From Haemophilus sp. HMSC068C11 (GTDB lineage Bacteria; Pseudomonadota; Gammaproteobacteria; Enterobacterales; Pasteurellaceae), in the NCBI RefSeq assembly GCF_001815355.1, contig NZ_KV820366.1, forward strand, positions 1 through 64,000: DNA of 64,000 bases, written 5' to 3'. How positions within the stretch are numbered: the first letter of the stretch is position 1; every line of letters begins with the position of its first letter. This document shows, in pieces, positions 50,829-61,145 of the stretch. The translations under genes were made by a program, and so were the position numbers. The notes under the pieces are model-generated. The model searched no databases. It saw nothing but the letters and a program-made list of their open reading frames with translations, and was not told where the DNA came from.

Positions 50829-53435
50829 ATGAGCAAATCTTTAGTGATTGTGGAGTCGCCAGCCAAAGCGAAAACCATCAATAAATATTTAGGTAGCCAG
50901 TATGTGGTGAAATCCAGCGTAGGGCATATTTGTGATTTGCCTACTGCAGGGAGTAGCACAGGCGAGAAGGCTAAACCCGTTTCCACTAAAGGATTAAGTG
51001 CGGAAGAAAAAAACAAAATTAAAGCAGAAAAAGACCGTGCAGCCTTAGTGAAACGTATGGGAATTGACCCTTATAATGATTGGAAAGCCAATTACCAAAT
51101 TCTACCTGGCAAAGAAAAAGTGGTAGCCGAATTAAAATCCCTCGCTAAAAAATCCGATCATATTTATCTCGCAACCGACTTGGATAGAGAAGGGGAGGCT
51201 ATCGCATGGCATTTACGTGAGGTCATCGGTGGCGATGATAGTCGTTTTAGCCGCGTTGTATTTAATGAAATTACGAAGAAAGCAATCGAAAAAGCGTTCC
51301 AGCATCCAGCTCACATTAATATGGACCAAGTTAATGCCCAACAGACTCGTCGTTTCTTAGACCGCGTGGTAGGCTTTATGGTGTCGCCATTATTATGGAA
51401 GAAAGTGGCGCGTGGTTTATCTGCTGGGCGAGTACAATCTGTTGCCGTGAAATTGGTGGTAGAGCGTGAACGTGAAATCAAAGCATTCCAACCAGAAGAG
51501 TTTTGGGAAATTGAAGCGCTAACCCAAACGAGCAAGAAAGAAGACTTGCGTTTGGATGTGGTGCAATATAAAGGCAAGAAATTTGAGCCGAAAAATGAAA
51601 AAGAAGCTCAAAGTGCGGTCGATTTCTTAAATAAATCACATTACGTTGTCACAGATTTAGAAACAAAACCAACAGGTTCTAAACCAAGAGCCCCATTTAT
51701 CACTTCAACCTTACAACAAACTGCAAGCACGCGTTTAGGTTTTGGGGTGAAGAAAACTATGATGTTGGCTCAACGTTTATACGAAGCTGGTTACATCACT
51801 TATATGCGTACTGACTCTACCAACTTGAGTCAAGATGCATTAAATATGGCACGCTCTTATATCGAAAGCCATTTCGGCAAAGATTATTTGCCAGCTAAAC
51901 CGAATTTCTATTCGAGCAAAGAAAATGCACAAGAAGCACACGAAGCGATTCGTCCTTCTGATGTGAAAATGCTCGCGGATCATTTAAGTGGTATGGATAA
52001 AGATGCTGTGCGCTTGTATGATTTAATCTGGCGTCAATTTGTAGCCTGCCAAATGCCGGCTGCACAATATGACAGCACAACCGTCACTGTAATGGCTGGT
52101 GATTATGAATTGAAAGCCAAAGGCCGTATTTTACGCTTTGATGGTTGGACAAAAGTCTTGCCACAATTAGGTAAAAATCCAGAAGACCAAATTTTACCGG
52201 CTGTGAGTTTAAACGAAACATTAGCACTAAAAACAGTTTCGCCAAGCCAACACTTCACTAAACCGCCCGCTCGTTTTACTGAAGCAGCATTGGTTAAAGA
52301 ATTGGAGAAACGTGGTATTGGTCGACCTTCTACTTATGCGGCGATTATTTCAACTATTCAAGAACGTGGTTATGTACGCATTGAAAATCGCCGTTTCTAT
52401 GCCGAGAAAATGGGTGAAATCGTTACTGATCGCTTAAATCAATCTTTTACTGATTTGATGAGCTACGATTTCACTGCCAACATGGAAAACGTACTAGACC
52501 AAATTGCATCTGGTGAGAAAAATTGGAAGGCTGAGTTAAATCAATTCTTCAAAGATTTTTCTACCCAACTTTCTACGGCTGAATTAGATGAGTTAGAAGG
52601 TGGAATGAAACCTAATAGCCTTGTGCTCACCGATATTGATTGTCCAACTTGTGGCCGAAAAATGGCGATTCGCACAGCAAGTACAGGTGTCTTCCTTGGT
52701 TGTTCTGGTTATGCATTACCACCAAAAGAGCGTTGTAAAACAACGATTAATCTTATTCCAGAAGCTGAATTATTAAATGTGCTAGATGAGGCTTCTGAGA
52801 CCAAAGCCTTAATGGATCGTAAACGTTGTCCGAAATGCGGTACCGCGATGGATAGCTATATCATTGACCCACATCGTAAATTACATATTTGTGGTAATAA
52901 TCCAAATTGTGATGGTTATTTGGTTGAACAAGGCCAATTCAAAATTAAAGGCTATGACGGCCCGATTGTAGAATGTGATAAGTGCGGTTCAGATATGCAC
53001 TTAAAACTCGGTCGTTTTGGTAAATATATGGGCTGTACCAGCTGTGATAATACTCGTAAGATTTTGAAAAACGGCGAGGTTGCACCACCAAAAGAAGAGC
53101 CGGTTCATTTCCCTGAACTGAAATGTGAAAAATCTGATGCGTATTTTGTATTGCGTGATGGTGCCAGTGGCGTGTTTATGTCTGCACATAACTTCCCGAA
53201 ATCACGTGAAACACGACCAGCAAAAGTGGCTGAATTAGCGCTTTATCGTGATCGTTTACCGGAAAAATTACGTTATTTAGCCGATGCGCCACAAAAAGAC
53301 CCTGAGGGCAATGACGCCATTATCCGTTTCAGCCGCAAAGAAAAACATCAATATGTGACATCTGAAAAAAATGGTAAAGCCACAAAATGGATTGTTGATT
53401 ATATTGATGGAAAATGGGTAGAACGGAAAAAGTAG
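50829..53435 (+). CDS. topA: DNA topoisomerase I
   Basis: This 868-residue type IA topoisomerase relaxes negative supercoils. The Toprim domain has [12 protein letters not shown] and [14 protein letters not shown]. The nucleophile tyrosine is in [25 protein letters not shown] and the C-terminal zinc ribbons follow ([24 protein letters not shown]), of which the first keeps four cysteines. A single uptake signal lies in the coding region. The LOG-family gene begins one base after the stop. Confidence 0.98.
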   Translation: MSKSLVIVESPAKAKTINKYLGSQYVVKSSVGHICDLPTAGSSTGEKAKPVSTKGLSAEEKNKIKAEKDRAALVKRMGIDPYNDWKANYQILPGKEKVVAELKSLAKKSDHIYLATDLDREGEAIAWHLREVIGGDDSRFSRVVFNEITKKAIEKAFQHPAHINMDQVNAQQTRRFLDRVVGFMVSPLLWKKVARGLSAGRVQSVAVKLVVEREREIKAFQPEEFWEIEALTQTSKKEDLRLDVVQYKGKKFEPKNEKEAQSAVDFLNKSHYVVTDLETKPTGSKPRAPFITSTLQQTASTRLGFGVKKTMMLAQRLYEAGYITYMRTDSTNLSQDALNMARSYIESHFGKDYLPAKPNFYSSKENAQEAHEAIRPSDVKMLADHLSGMDKDAVRLYDLIWRQFVACQMPAAQYDSTTVTVMAGDYELKAKGRILRFDGWTKVLPQLGKNPEDQILPAVSLNETLALKTVSPSQHFTKPPARFTEAALVKELEKRGIGRPSTYAAIISTIQERGYVRIENRRFYAEKMGEIVTDRLNQSFTDLMSYDFTANMENVLDQIASGEKNWKAELNQFFKDFSTQLSTAELDELEGGMKPNSLVLTDIDCPTCGRKMAIRTASTGVFLGCSGYALPPKERCKTTINLIPEAELLNVLDEASETKALMDRKRCPKCGTAMDSYIIDPHRKLHICGNNPNCDGYLVEQGQFKIKGYDGPIVECDKCGSDMHLKLGRFGKYMGCTSCDNTRKILKNGEVAPPKEEPVHFPELKCEKSDAYFVLRDGASGVFMSAHNFPKSRETRPAKVAELALYRDRLPEKLRYLADAPQKDPEGNDAIIRFSRKEKHQYVTSEKNGKATKWIVDYIDGKWVERKK

Positions 53436-53436
53436 G

Positions 53437-53997
53437 ATGAACATCACGGTTTATTGCGGTGCAAGTTTAGGCAATGATTCAATCTATCAGGCTGCCGCAA
53501 AAAAATTGGGAAAATGGATTGCTGATGGTCAACATACTTTAGTCTATGGTGGCGGAAAATTGGGATTAATGGGCGTGGTTGCAGATACTGTACTTGCTCA
53601 TCAAGGCAAGGTAATTGGCATTATTCCTCAATTTTTACAAGACAGAGAAGTTGCACATCCTAATTTGACCAAGACCGTGATTGTTGAAAGCATGTCTGAG
53701 CGAAAAAATAAAATGATTGAGCTCGGTGATGCTTATATTGCTTTGCCTGGCGGACCTGGCACTTTAGAAGAGATTGCAGAGGTGATTTCTTGGGCGCGAA
53801 TTGGAAAAAATAATAATCCTTGTATTCTGTTTAATGAAAAGGGGTATTTTGATTCACTAAAGTCCTTTTTTAGCCATATGGTGAAAGAAGGCTTCTTTAC
53901 TCAAGGTGATTTTGAGAAGATTTTATTCTCGAATAATCTTCAAGAAATCGAAACCTTTATTGAACATTACCAACCTCCAGCGTTAAGAACATATTAA
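53437..53997 (+). CDS. LOG-family nucleoside-monophosphate phosphoribohydrolase
   Basis: A 186-residue Rossmann-like protein with the LOG motifs VYGGGKLGLMG, MSERKNKMIELGDAYIALPG and PGGPGTLEEIAEVISW. Plant and bacterial LOG enzymes release bases from cytokinin riboside 5'-monophosphates or other nucleotides; the bacterial function is likely nucleotide catabolism. It was formerly annotated as lysine decarboxylase, which is wrong for this family. It starts one base after topA, so the two are almost certainly co-translated. Confidence 0.9.
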   Translation: MNITVYCGASLGNDSIYQAAAKKLGKWIADGQHTLVYGGGKLGLMGVVADTVLAHQGKVIGIIPQFLQDREVAHPNLTKTVIVESMSERKNKMIELGDAYIALPGGPGTLEEIAEVISWARIGKNNNPCILFNEKGYFDSLKSFFSHMVKEGFFTQGDFEKILFSNNLQEIETFIEHYQPPALRTY

Positions 53998-54029
53998 AAA
54001 AGTGCGGTTAAATTTGACCGCACTTTTTT
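53996..54029. terminator. Paired-uptake-signal bidirectional terminator
   Basis: A 13-bp stem (53996-54008 with 54017-54029) of inverted uptake signals with long A and T flanks lies between the convergent LOG gene and the DUF4198 gene. Confidence 0.88.
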
Positions 54030-54033
54030 ATGA

Positions 54034-54867
54034 TTAATGATGATGTTCTGGTTTTGGTGGGAGTTTAGCTCTAGCTTTACCAACAGGGAGAATTAACGTC
54101 GCATAATTCGCTGAATGTTGACAAACTTTTTGATCTTCAAATGGTTCTTTATGAATCACTTTAAGTTTCCAAACACCTTCAATTAATGGAATAAAGTTAA
54201 CTTTACCTTCTTTGTCTGTTTTACCAGAAAAGGCTTGCGGCTCACGGTGAGATGTCGCTGCTTCCATATCTTTCACAACAAATGTATCAGAGGTTGCGAT
54301 AATCGTTTCGCCTGCAAGTGGTTGGTCTTTATAGAAAATCTGAACAGGGAAAGCTTCACCTGCTTTAATTGTTTTCGGATCTTTAAGTGGCACGATTTCA
54401 AGTGGTAAGCCGAGGCGTGTCATTGCCATATCTGCATTTAATGGTTTTTTGCCCACTACGGTAAAGGCTTTACCAAACATTTGAGTTTGTTCGCAATAGA
54501 ATGCATTTGGTGTGCCTTGTAAGTTATCCATTTTCCAACCTTCATTATTTTGTGACCAGAAAGTTGGTTTATAAGTAGCTGTTACCCAATATGAACCGTC
54601 TTTTAACGGTTTTTCTGATTGATATTGGTAGTTTTCACCTTTTTGTACTAATGTTTGCATTTCACCATCTTGATTGATGAGTTCCATCGGTGGAAAAATT
54701 GCGAGACGTTTTTCAGGAATTTTTTCAACGTAGGGGTAGTCACCATAAGCTAAATCAGCTTTTAAAACGCTATTAGAAGCCAGTTGTGCTGGTGTTGCAA
54801 CCCAAACTTCATGTGCTTGCGCAAGCGCAGAGAAGCCAAGTAGTGCAGCAATTAATGTTTTTTTCAT
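54034..54867 (-). CDS. DUF4198 periplasmic protein, possible metal handling
   Basis: A 277-residue exported protein with a signal peptide cut at AQA/HEVW (after residue 18), giving mature N-terminus His-Glu. The two-domain DUF4198 pattern is visible: an [12 protein letters not shown] opening, then a carboxypeptidase-regulatory-like fold ([39 protein letters not shown]). It ends in PEHHH. DUF4198 proteins such as NikK accompany nickel and cobalt transporters, and an N-terminal His is a metal-ligand theme there, but no transporter is adjacent here. A perfect CRP core site lies upstream. Metal binding is inference. Confidence 0.8.
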   Translation of the reverse strand: MKKTLIAALLGFSALAQAHEVWVATPAQLASNSVLKADLAYGDYPYVEKIPEKRLAIFPPMELINQDGEMQTLVQKGENYQYQSEKPLKDGSYWVTATYKPTFWSQNNEGWKMDNLQGTPNAFYCEQTQMFGKAFTVVGKKPLNADMAMTRLGLPLEIVPLKDPKTIKAGEAFPVQIFYKDQPLAGETIIATSDTFVVKDMEAATSHREPQAFSGKTDKEGKVNFIPLIEGVWKLKVIHKEPFEDQKVCQHSANYATLILPVGKARAKLPPKPEHHH

Positions 54868-54970
54868 TGTCTTTCCTTTTTAATCAATAAATCAATTTAT
54901 AGAAAGTCTTCGATAGGGCGGACGAGTATAACGAAAAAGAAATGATGAGACGAATGAAAAAAGTTGATTT

Positions 54971-54986
54971 TGTGAGGAACTTCACA
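54971..54986. promoter_or_regulatory. CRP site upstream of the DUF4198 gene
   Basis: TGTGAGGAACTTCACA has both CRP half-sites perfect (TGTGA-N6-TCACA). It lies about 105-120 bases before the DUF4198 ATG on the minus strand and after uspE, so the DUF4198 gene is the likely target. Confidence 0.75.
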
Positions 54987-55000
54987 TTTTTTTAACAAAA

Positions 55001-55040
55001 AAGTGCGGTCAATAAAACGATTGTTTTTCTGACCGCACTT
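55001..55040. terminator. Paired-uptake-signal terminator after uspE
   Basis: AAGTGCGGTCA (55001-55011) pairs with TGACCGCACTT (55030-55040), with Ts following on the minus strand, 25 bases after the uspE stop. Confidence 0.82.
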
Positions 55041-55065
55041 GTTTTAAATAAAAAGCTAAATAGGC

Positions 55066-55989
55066 TTATTTTTTAGATGGTTTAATGGCTAATAAATTGC
55101 AGCTTAATTTACTAATCACATGTTCAGCTGTATTACCTAGTAACGCTGCAGATAAACCCGTTCTTCCCACTGTACCTAAAATCACTAATTCAGCTTCAAT
55201 TTCTTTCGCCACTTCAGGAATCACCTCTTCAGGGAAACCTTCGCGTACATGGGTATGATCTTCATCAATACCAAATTTTTGACGTAAGGCTTTCATATTG
55301 ATGAGGTGTTGGCCACGAATGCCATTTTCATAACCTGAAGTATTAAATTCAGGTAAATCAATCGCCATATTAATTGGTGCAACAGGGTAGGCTGCGACTA
55401 AATGTACGTTACCACGGTTTAAGTTTTCCGCTAAATTCATACCTGTTGAAACTAATTCTTGATTGAATTCATCTTGATATTCTTGTTCACCTGAAACATT
55501 AACAGCAACTAAAATACGGCGTTGATGTTTCCAGTCACCATCACGTACCATCAATACTGGGATTGGACATTTACGTAACAATTGCCAATCTACTGGTGTG
55601 AAAATTAATGAAGTGAAACTTTCTTCATCTTTAGTGTATTTCACAACGAGGTCGTATTGATTTTTTTCAACTTCTTCACGAATTGCATCCGCTTCATTGC
55701 TGCTCCATACAATGTGAGATTCAAATTCAATTTCCGGATCAGCATATTTATCTAAATAAAATTGCACAGCTTGACGTTGTTGTTCAACGGCTGTTTTATG
55801 CATTTCGCTGCGTTCTTCAGAAGAAAGAAGGGCTGACATCTCATACGATAAGTCATAAACACTCAAAAGGGTGGTGATTTTTACCTTTGTTTCATTTTGC
55901 TGTTCTTTAACAAGACGAACGGCACGAGCTAGAGCATATTGTTTTTCGTTATCAGGATTGAGTACAACAAGAATATTATTAAATTTCAT
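55066..55989 (-). CDS. uspE: Universal stress protein E
   Basis: A 307-residue tandem Usp-domain protein. The first domain covers about 1-150 (ILVVLNPDNEKQYALARAV), the second about 160-305 (RILVAVNVSGEQEY), ending in the nucleotide-type motif GTVGRTGLSAALLGNTAEHV. UspE in E. coli is linked to stress resistance, motility and adhesion. Its place directly downstream of fnr is conserved with E. coli. GGAGGTTTT precedes the ATG. A terminator lies between fnr and uspE, so they may be separately expressed. Confidence 0.95.
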   Translation of the reverse strand: MKFNNILVVLNPDNEKQYALARAVRLVKEQQNETKVKITTLLSVYDLSYEMSALLSSEERSEMHKTAVEQQRQAVQFYLDKYADPEIEFESHIVWSSNEADAIREEVEKNQYDLVVKYTKDEESFTSLIFTPVDWQLLRKCPIPVLMVRDGDWKHQRRILVAVNVSGEQEYQDEFNQELVSTGMNLAENLNRGNVHLVAAYPVAPINMAIDLPEFNTSGYENGIRGQHLINMKALRQKFGIDEDHTHVREGFPEEVIPEVAKEIEAELVILGTVGRTGLSAALLGNTAEHVISKLSCNLLAIKPSKK

Positions 55990-56100
55990 AAAACCTCCAA
56001 GATATGAGATATCAATAGGATAGAAAAGATTTTAAACGATGACAAGAACCGATTATCAAAAAAGTGATCTCGTGCAAGTTTTTTTGTTTCAAATGTTAAA

Positions 56101-56122
56101 AAAGCGTGAAAACTCACGCTTT
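56101..56122 (-). terminator. Rho-independent terminator of fnr
   Basis: A 9-bp stem (56101-56109 with 56114-56122) with a 4-base loop is followed on the minus strand by six Ts. Confidence 0.88.
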
Positions 56123-56126
56123 TAAT

Positions 56127-56900
56127 TTATTCTGCTAATTGGATTTTGGTTTTATGTACACCGGTTAAATCAATCAATGCATTAATATCATTAATAGTAA
56201 TGTATTTACCTTGAACAGAGAGTACACCCAATTTTTGGAAACGACCAAGTAAACGACTGATGGTTTCAACAGTTAAACCAAGATAGTTACCGATATCACT
56301 ACGGGTCATGGTTAAGCGGAATTCTTTCGCTGAGAAACCACGAGCAGAATAACGTTTTGATAGATTATGGATAAATGCCGCTAAACGTTCTTCAGCATTC
56401 ATTTTAGACAGTAATAAAATCATTTCTTGATCGCTTTTGATTTCACTACTCATTAAACGCATAATTTGTTGACGAAGTTTAGGCATTTTTCCAGATAAGT
56501 CATCTAAGATATCAAATGGAATTTCACATACCATGGCGGTTTCCAAAGCCTGTGCAAAACTTGGATGTTGCATATTTGTGATCGCATCAAAGCCCACTAA
56601 ATCACCAGGCAAGTGGAAAGAGGTAATTTGTTCTTCGCCGGCTTCGCTAATGGTATAAGTTTTAATGGTACCGGAGCGAATCGCATAAATGGAATTCAGT
56701 GTATCACCAGCTTTAAAAAGGACTTGAGATTTTTGGATGGGTTTTTTACGCTCGATGATATTATCAAGCTGATCGAGCTCATGTTCGTTCAATGTGAAAG
56801 GGATACAAAGTTGACTAATACTGCAATCCTGACAATGAATTGCACAACCACCTGATTGAACTCTGCGTCCTGATTTGGTTTCTGAAACGAAATTCTTCAT
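56127..56900 (-). CDS. fnr: FNR, oxygen-sensing global regulator
   Basis: A 257-residue CRP/FNR-family regulator. The N-terminal cysteines C19, C23, C26 and C32 ([16 protein letters not shown]), with an internal Cys in MVCEIPFD, form the oxygen-labile 4Fe-4S site. The cyclic-nucleotide-like domain follows, and the helix-turn-helix ends in [12 protein letters not shown] with the E-SR residues that read TTGAT. Sequence identity to E. coli FNR is very high. It controls anaerobic respiration. GAGGAATAA precedes the ATG. The promoter carries a degenerate FNR site, suggesting autoregulation. Confidence 0.97.
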   Translation of the reverse strand: MKNFVSETKSGRRVQSGGCAIHCQDCSISQLCIPFTLNEHELDQLDNIIERKKPIQKSQVLFKAGDTLNSIYAIRSGTIKTYTISEAGEEQITSFHLPGDLVGFDAITNMQHPSFAQALETAMVCEIPFDILDDLSGKMPKLRQQIMRLMSSEIKSDQEMILLLSKMNAEERLAAFIHNLSKRYSARGFSAKEFRLTMTRSDIGNYLGLTVETISRLLGRFQKLGVLSVQGKYITINDINALIDLTGVHKTKIQLAE

Positions 56901-56918
56901 TTATTCCTCAAATCGATA

Positions 56919-56946
56919 AATATAGTGTAAAATTGATCTAACGCAA
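56919..56946 (-). promoter_or_regulatory. fnr promoter with degenerate FNR box
   Basis: On the minus strand TTGCGT (56946-56941) and TATATT (56924-56919) are 16 bases apart. TTGCGTTAGATCAA (56946-56933) is an FNR-type palindrome matching 8 of 10 half-site bases, and it overlaps the -35, as expected for autorepression. Confidence 0.5.
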
Positions 56947-56998
56947 TTATTCTACCACTAAATAGTCAATTTCAGAAGTTATCAAAGAGCAAATCAAT

Positions 56999-57094
56999 AT
57001 GGCTGCAGAAAAATTAACCAAAAAACGTTTAATACAAATTATTATCATGCTGATTATTTTAGTTAGCGCATTCGTTTGGCGATATCTATTGTAA
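56999..57094 (+). CDS. Possible 31-residue single-span membrane peptide
   Basis: ATG at 56999 opens a 31-codon frame ending TAA at 57092-57094. It encodes a basic start (AAEKLTKKRL) and one hydrophobic segment (residues about 12-26) ending in FVWRYLL, the layout of a small membrane protein with positive-inside topology. The ribosome site is weak (AAGAGC). It sits alone between fnr and the second adhesin, divergent from fnr. I do not recognise a family; conservation in related genomes would decide. Confidence 0.4.
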   Translation: MAAEKLTKKRLIQIIIMLIILVSAFVWRYLL

Positions 57095-57132
57095 TAAGTG
57101 CGGTCAAATTTTTGATTGTTTTGAGAAGATAA

Positions 57133-57158
57133 AAAGAGCCACAAATTTGTGGCTCTTT
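57133..57158. terminator. Terminator of the second adhesin gene
   Basis: A perfect 13-bp inverted repeat (57133-57145 with 57146-57158), with A run before and T run after, lies 20 bases from the adhesin stop and can also end transcripts from the left. Confidence 0.9.
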
Positions 57159-57178
57159 GTTTTTAGATTTAAATCGGA

Positions 57179-59317
57179 TTACCATTCGTAACCTACGCCA
57201 GCACCTACAGTCCATTGACCACGAGTATCTGCTGCACCATTTACGTTCGATGACCAATGACCATTGTCAGAGTTGCGAGACGCTTTGATTGCAATCGCAC
57301 TTTCACCACGGTGGTGAGCAACCCCAGTTGATACCATGCTCTTACCATCTTTACGAGCAGATGGAGCTGAGGCAATTGCTGCAACGCCAGCAATACCTGC
57401 GCGAGATTTACGGTCAACATCATTAACTTTCTTATTTAAAGTATTAATTGCTTTAGTATTGTTAGCGATGTTTTGAGTGTTTGTAGCAATATTTTTAGTA
57501 TTGTTAGCCACATCATTTTTCACTTTATTTAATTGTGAAACATTAACCGCATCGTTATCATTTTCACCATTTGCAACGTTGATAACTTTTTTGTTACCTG
57601 CATTAATTCCATTTTGATCAATTTTGATATTGGAATTATTGATGGTATAAGAATTTGCTTTGATGTCTTTAGTTGTACTAACCGTATAAGTTTTAACTTG
57701 TTTAGCATCATCGTAAACTTCTTTTACATCAATGTTATCGCCAGCTTTTACTTTTACATCACCTGCGCGAACTCGGATGTTCTCGATACGTTTTTTATTT
57801 TCACCAACTTGCTCGGCGACCATATAAAGTTGTGAACCATTGATTGCGTCAGTAGATGTTTTGGAAATTTCACCCGCACCAACATTAACAATTTGACGAG
57901 TAAATTGTTCATTGCCTACTGAACCAACGGAGACTGTCCCAGTCGCATCTGTTCCAGCAAAGCCATTATAAGAAATACCATTTACAGTAGCGTCATTTAC
58001 TGCAGCTGCCTGTTTTGTTTCTGAAGCATTACCTAACGCCACACTTGAGCCGTGAGTTGCACTTGCTTTATCACCAATTGCAACAGCATAACCTGCAGTT
58101 GCTTTCGATTTGTCACCAACAGCTATTGATGCTATACCTGACGAAGTTGCATTTGAACCTGTTGCAATAGCAGATAATCCCGCCGCAGTTGAGCCAACTC
58201 CAGTTGCAATTGAACCAATACCTGATGCCTTACTTTCATAACCAACAGAAATACCTTGATAATGTGCAGAAGCACCAGCTCCAATAGAAACCCCTCTAAT
58301 TTCAGAACTTGTATTCGCACCAATCGCAATAGAATCCTCTGCTTTAGCTTTAGAATTTACGCTGATTGCAACGCTACGAACACCTGCAGCAGTTGAACTA
58401 TCACCTACAGCAGTAGCAAAAACAGCGGTTGCATTTGTAGATTCTCCGACTGCGACTGAAGATTTAGCAGTGGCATTGGAATCATTACCAATTGCGACTG
58501 ATGAATCTTCTTTTGCTTGTGCACCAGAACCAACAGCTAGAGAACTTTCACCGCCAGCTAATGATTTTGATCCAAATGCATTTGCATTAGCTTTAAGTGC
58601 TTTTGCTGACTCACCAATAGCAACTGTTTCTGCTGCTGTCGCCTCTGCACTTGTACCAATTGCAACTAAGTTGCCTGGTTTGTTTGAATTTGCTGCTGCT
58701 GGGTTGGTTACATGAGCTTTAGCTCCTACACCAATTGCAAGTGCATTAAGGCCATCTGCAGTAGATTGAGTACCAATAGCTGTAGAGTTTTCACCATTTA
58801 CATTATTGTTATTACCTAGAGCTAGAACTTCTTTTCCTAAAACGACATTGTTTAAACCAAATACACTTGCTTTACTTGTGTTTTTATCTACAACAACATC
58901 TTTTTCTGGTGTACCTGTTACACGTTGAGCACCAACTTTATTGTGAGCACCAAATCCAAGAGAATGATCGGCATAAACTTTGTTATCATCACCAACACTT
59001 TGGGTAAAATGACCATATGCATCATTCCCATCACCAATCGCATTTGCTTGTTCACCTTTCACCACATTTTGATTACCGATGGCAGAACTTGAACCCTGGC
59101 TTTCTTCAGCTTCAGCAGCAGGAATAGAATAGATTTGGTTTTGCTGACCAATAGCCGTATGTCCAGGACCTTTAACGTTAGTTGCTTCTGTTGTCTTGTT
59201 TGCATTAACAGCATCTTGTGTCGTGATATTCAGAATGTTTCCATCAGCAGCATTCGCTACAGCAACATTCACCCCAATAATTAATGCCGTGATAGCATTA
59301 AATTTAAAATTTTTCAT
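57179..59317 (-). CDS. Trimeric autotransporter adhesin (YadA-type), second locus
   Basis: A 712-residue type Vc protein. It has an ordinary signal peptide cut near VANA/ADGN (about 23-24) and no ESPR. YadA-like head repeats run from about 50 to 450 (SVAIGNDSNATAKSSVAVGE pattern). A neck with VGAGEISKTSTDAINGSQLY lies at about 490, then a short stalk, an asparagine-rich coiled coil of VANNTKNIATNTQNIANNTK type and the membrane anchor (SRAGIAGVAAIASAP to terminal GYEW). It differs in head, stalk and signal from the adhesin at 37627. GAGGACAT precedes the ATG. A CpxR-like repeat lies in its upstream region. Function as adhesin is inferred from architecture. Confidence 0.95.
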   Translation of the reverse strand: MKNFKFNAITALIIGVNVAVANAADGNILNITTQDAVNANKTTEATNVKGPGHTAIGQQNQIYSIPAAEAEESQGSSSAIGNQNVVKGEQANAIGDGNDAYGHFTQSVGDDNKVYADHSLGFGAHNKVGAQRVTGTPEKDVVVDKNTSKASVFGLNNVVLGKEVLALGNNNNVNGENSTAIGTQSTADGLNALAIGVGAKAHVTNPAAANSNKPGNLVAIGTSAEATAAETVAIGESAKALKANANAFGSKSLAGGESSLAVGSGAQAKEDSSVAIGNDSNATAKSSVAVGESTNATAVFATAVGDSSTAAGVRSVAISVNSKAKAEDSIAIGANTSSEIRGVSIGAGASAHYQGISVGYESKASGIGSIATGVGSTAAGLSAIATGSNATSSGIASIAVGDKSKATAGYAVAIGDKASATHGSSVALGNASETKQAAAVNDATVNGISYNGFAGTDATGTVSVGSVGNEQFTRQIVNVGAGEISKTSTDAINGSQLYMVAEQVGENKKRIENIRVRAGDVKVKAGDNIDVKEVYDDAKQVKTYTVSTTKDIKANSYTINNSNIKIDQNGINAGNKKVINVANGENDNDAVNVSQLNKVKNDVANNTKNIATNTQNIANNTKAINTLNKKVNDVDRKSRAGIAGVAAIASAPSARKDGKSMVSTGVAHHRGESAIAIKASRNSDNGHWSSNVNGAADTRGQWTVGAGVGYEW

Positions 59318-59561
59318 ATGTCCTCGCTTGAGTTTCTTCTTTAATTACATAAATGTGATAAAAGAATTTCATTAGAGCAGTGTAAATATACATAAATACT
59401 ATATAGGACGCATTGAAGAATGGATTAACTGTATGATTTTTAATCTCTTATTTTTCAGATATTGAAAATCTTATTTTTATCTATTCAGCAAACGATTGCG
59501 TACCTACACAAGATTATAGATAGGTTTTTTTGTATAGAAAAGTAAATAGCATGTTTATTTT

Positions 59562-59586
59562 GTAAAGAATTGTAAAGAGTTGTAAA
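59562..59586 (+). promoter_or_regulatory. Three phased GTAAA half-sites (CpxR-like) upstream of the second adhesin
   Basis: GTAAA occurs at 59562, 59572 and 59582, each five bases apart, and a further copy at 59542 keeps the 10-bp phase with one slot skipped. The region is about 245-270 bases before the adhesin ATG and about 180 before mukF. The spacing fits tandem CpxR binding; the adhesin is the more likely target. Confidence 0.42.
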
Positions 59587-59718
59587 TATTATTTAAATAT
59601 CGCTCATTTCTAAGGTTGAAATACGAAAATATATTTCCTTATTTAAGTTAAGGATATTTTAAATTTAAAAAGAGCGGTCAATTTGCAAGAAGATTTTCAA
59701 GATTGAGAAAAAATCCTG

Positions 59719-59724
59719 TATAAT
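59719..59724 (+). promoter_or_regulatory. mukF -10 element
   Basis: TATAAT lies 40 bases before the mukF ATG. The -35 at 17 bases (TTCAAG) is poor. Confidence 0.5.
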
Positions 59725-59764
59725 CTCAGAAATTTTTTGTTCAATTTTAAGCTTTTGTAACCGA

Positions 59765-61099
59765 ATGATCGAAACCTCACAAACCATTCCTGAACTCGTC
59801 TCATGGGCGAAAGAGCGGGAATTTTCGTTAAATCTGCCGACAGAGCGTTTGGTGTTTTTATTGGCCATTGCCATTTATAACAACGAACGTTTAGATGGTG
59901 AGATGCTAGAAGCTGATTTAGTGGATATTTTCCGCCATACAGCCAATGCCTTTGACCAATCAACGGATGCGATTGCCACCCGTGCGAATAATGCTATCAA
60001 TGAACTGGTGAAACAGCGTTTTCTTAACCGTTTCAGCAGTGAATTTACTGAAGGGCTTTCTATTTATCGTCTCACTCCATTAGGCGTTGGCGTATCAGAT
60101 TATTATATTCGTCAGCGTGAATTTTCCGCGTTGCGTCTTTCTGTACAGCTTTCTATTGTGGCTGATGAAATTCAGCGTGCATCTGATGCAGCAGAAGAAG
60201 CTACAGCAAAAGGGGAGAATGAGCACTTTTGGCGCCGGAATGTTTTCGCTCCGTTAAAATATTCAGTAGCAGAGATTTTCGATAGTATCGATTTATCACA
60301 ACGCGTGATGGATGAAAATCAACAAAGCATTAAAGAAGAAATTGCAAATTTACTTACCAAAGATTGGCAGGCGGCAATTTCTAGCTGTGAACGTTTATTA
60401 GATGAAACCTCAGGCAATTTACGTGAGTTACAAGATACCTTAAATGCAGCGGGTGATAAGTTACAGGCACAATTATTACGTATTCAAGATTGTGTAATTG
60501 GTCACGATGAGCTTTACTTCATTGAACAATTAATCACCGATTTACAATCCAAGCTTGACCGCATTATTAGCTGGGGACAACAAGCCATCGATTTATGGAT
60601 TGGTTATGACCGTCACGTGCATAAATTTATCCGTACCGCCATTGATATGGATAAAAACCGTGTATTCTCACAACGCTTGCGTAATTCTATCCACAGCTAT
60701 TTCGATCATCCCTGGTTTTTGTGGACTGCTCAAGCGGAACGTTTGGTCGATCTGCGTGATGAAGAAATGGTATTACGTGAAGATGATGCATTGGGTGAAT
60801 TACCTGAAGAGTTGCAATATGAATCTTTGGCTGATTTACATGATCAAATCGTCGAACATATGCAAGGCTTATTAATTCAATACCGTGAAAATAATCGTCC
60901 AATCGATTTAAGTTTGGTCTTAAAAGAACAATTAGAGTCTTATCCACTTTCCCGTCATTTTGATGTGGCGCGTATTATTGTGGATCAAGCAGTGCGTTTA
61001 GGTATGGCAAATGATGATTTAGCCGGCCTTTATCCGCAATGGCAGGAAATTAACGATTACGGCGCAGAAGTGCAGGCGCATGTGATTGATAAATATTAA
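59765..61099 (+). CDS. mukF: Chromosome partition protein MukF (kleisin)
   Basis: A 444-residue kleisin of the MukBEF condensin. It has an N-terminal winged helix that dimerises ([21 protein letters not shown]), a middle helical bundle that bridges MukB necks and MukE, and a C-terminal winged helix contacting the MukB head ([20 protein letters not shown]). There is no obvious ribosome site before the ATG. In E. coli smtA precedes mukF; here a trimeric autotransporter lies upstream in the opposite direction instead. Confidence 0.96.
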   Translation: MIETSQTIPELVSWAKEREFSLNLPTERLVFLLAIAIYNNERLDGEMLEADLVDIFRHTANAFDQSTDAIATRANNAINELVKQRFLNRFSSEFTEGLSIYRLTPLGVGVSDYYIRQREFSALRLSVQLSIVADEIQRASDAAEEATAKGENEHFWRRNVFAPLKYSVAEIFDSIDLSQRVMDENQQSIKEEIANLLTKDWQAAISSCERLLDETSGNLRELQDTLNAAGDKLQAQLLRIQDCVIGHDELYFIEQLITDLQSKLDRIISWGQQAIDLWIGYDRHVHKFIRTAIDMDKNRVFSQRLRNSIHSYFDHPWFLWTAQAERLVDLRDEEMVLREDDALGELPEELQYESLADLHDQIVEHMQGLLIQYRENNRPIDLSLVLKEQLESYPLSRHFDVARIIVDQAVRLGMANDDLAGLYPQWQEINDYGAEVQAHVIDKY

Positions 61100-61145
61100 T
61101 TTCGTGGCTTACCCAAAAACGAATTCATAAAATGAGAAATTAACC

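Larger units (their letters stand above)
59318..59764. other. 447-base AT-rich intergenic region between divergent adhesin and mukF genes
   Basis: No gene is visible on either strand. It contains regulatory DNA for both divergent genes: phased GTAAA repeats (59542-59586), a TATAAT near mukF and an isolated degenerate uptake signal near 59671. The part from 59318 to 59540 is very AT-rich, and I found nothing more specific there. Confidence 0.7.
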
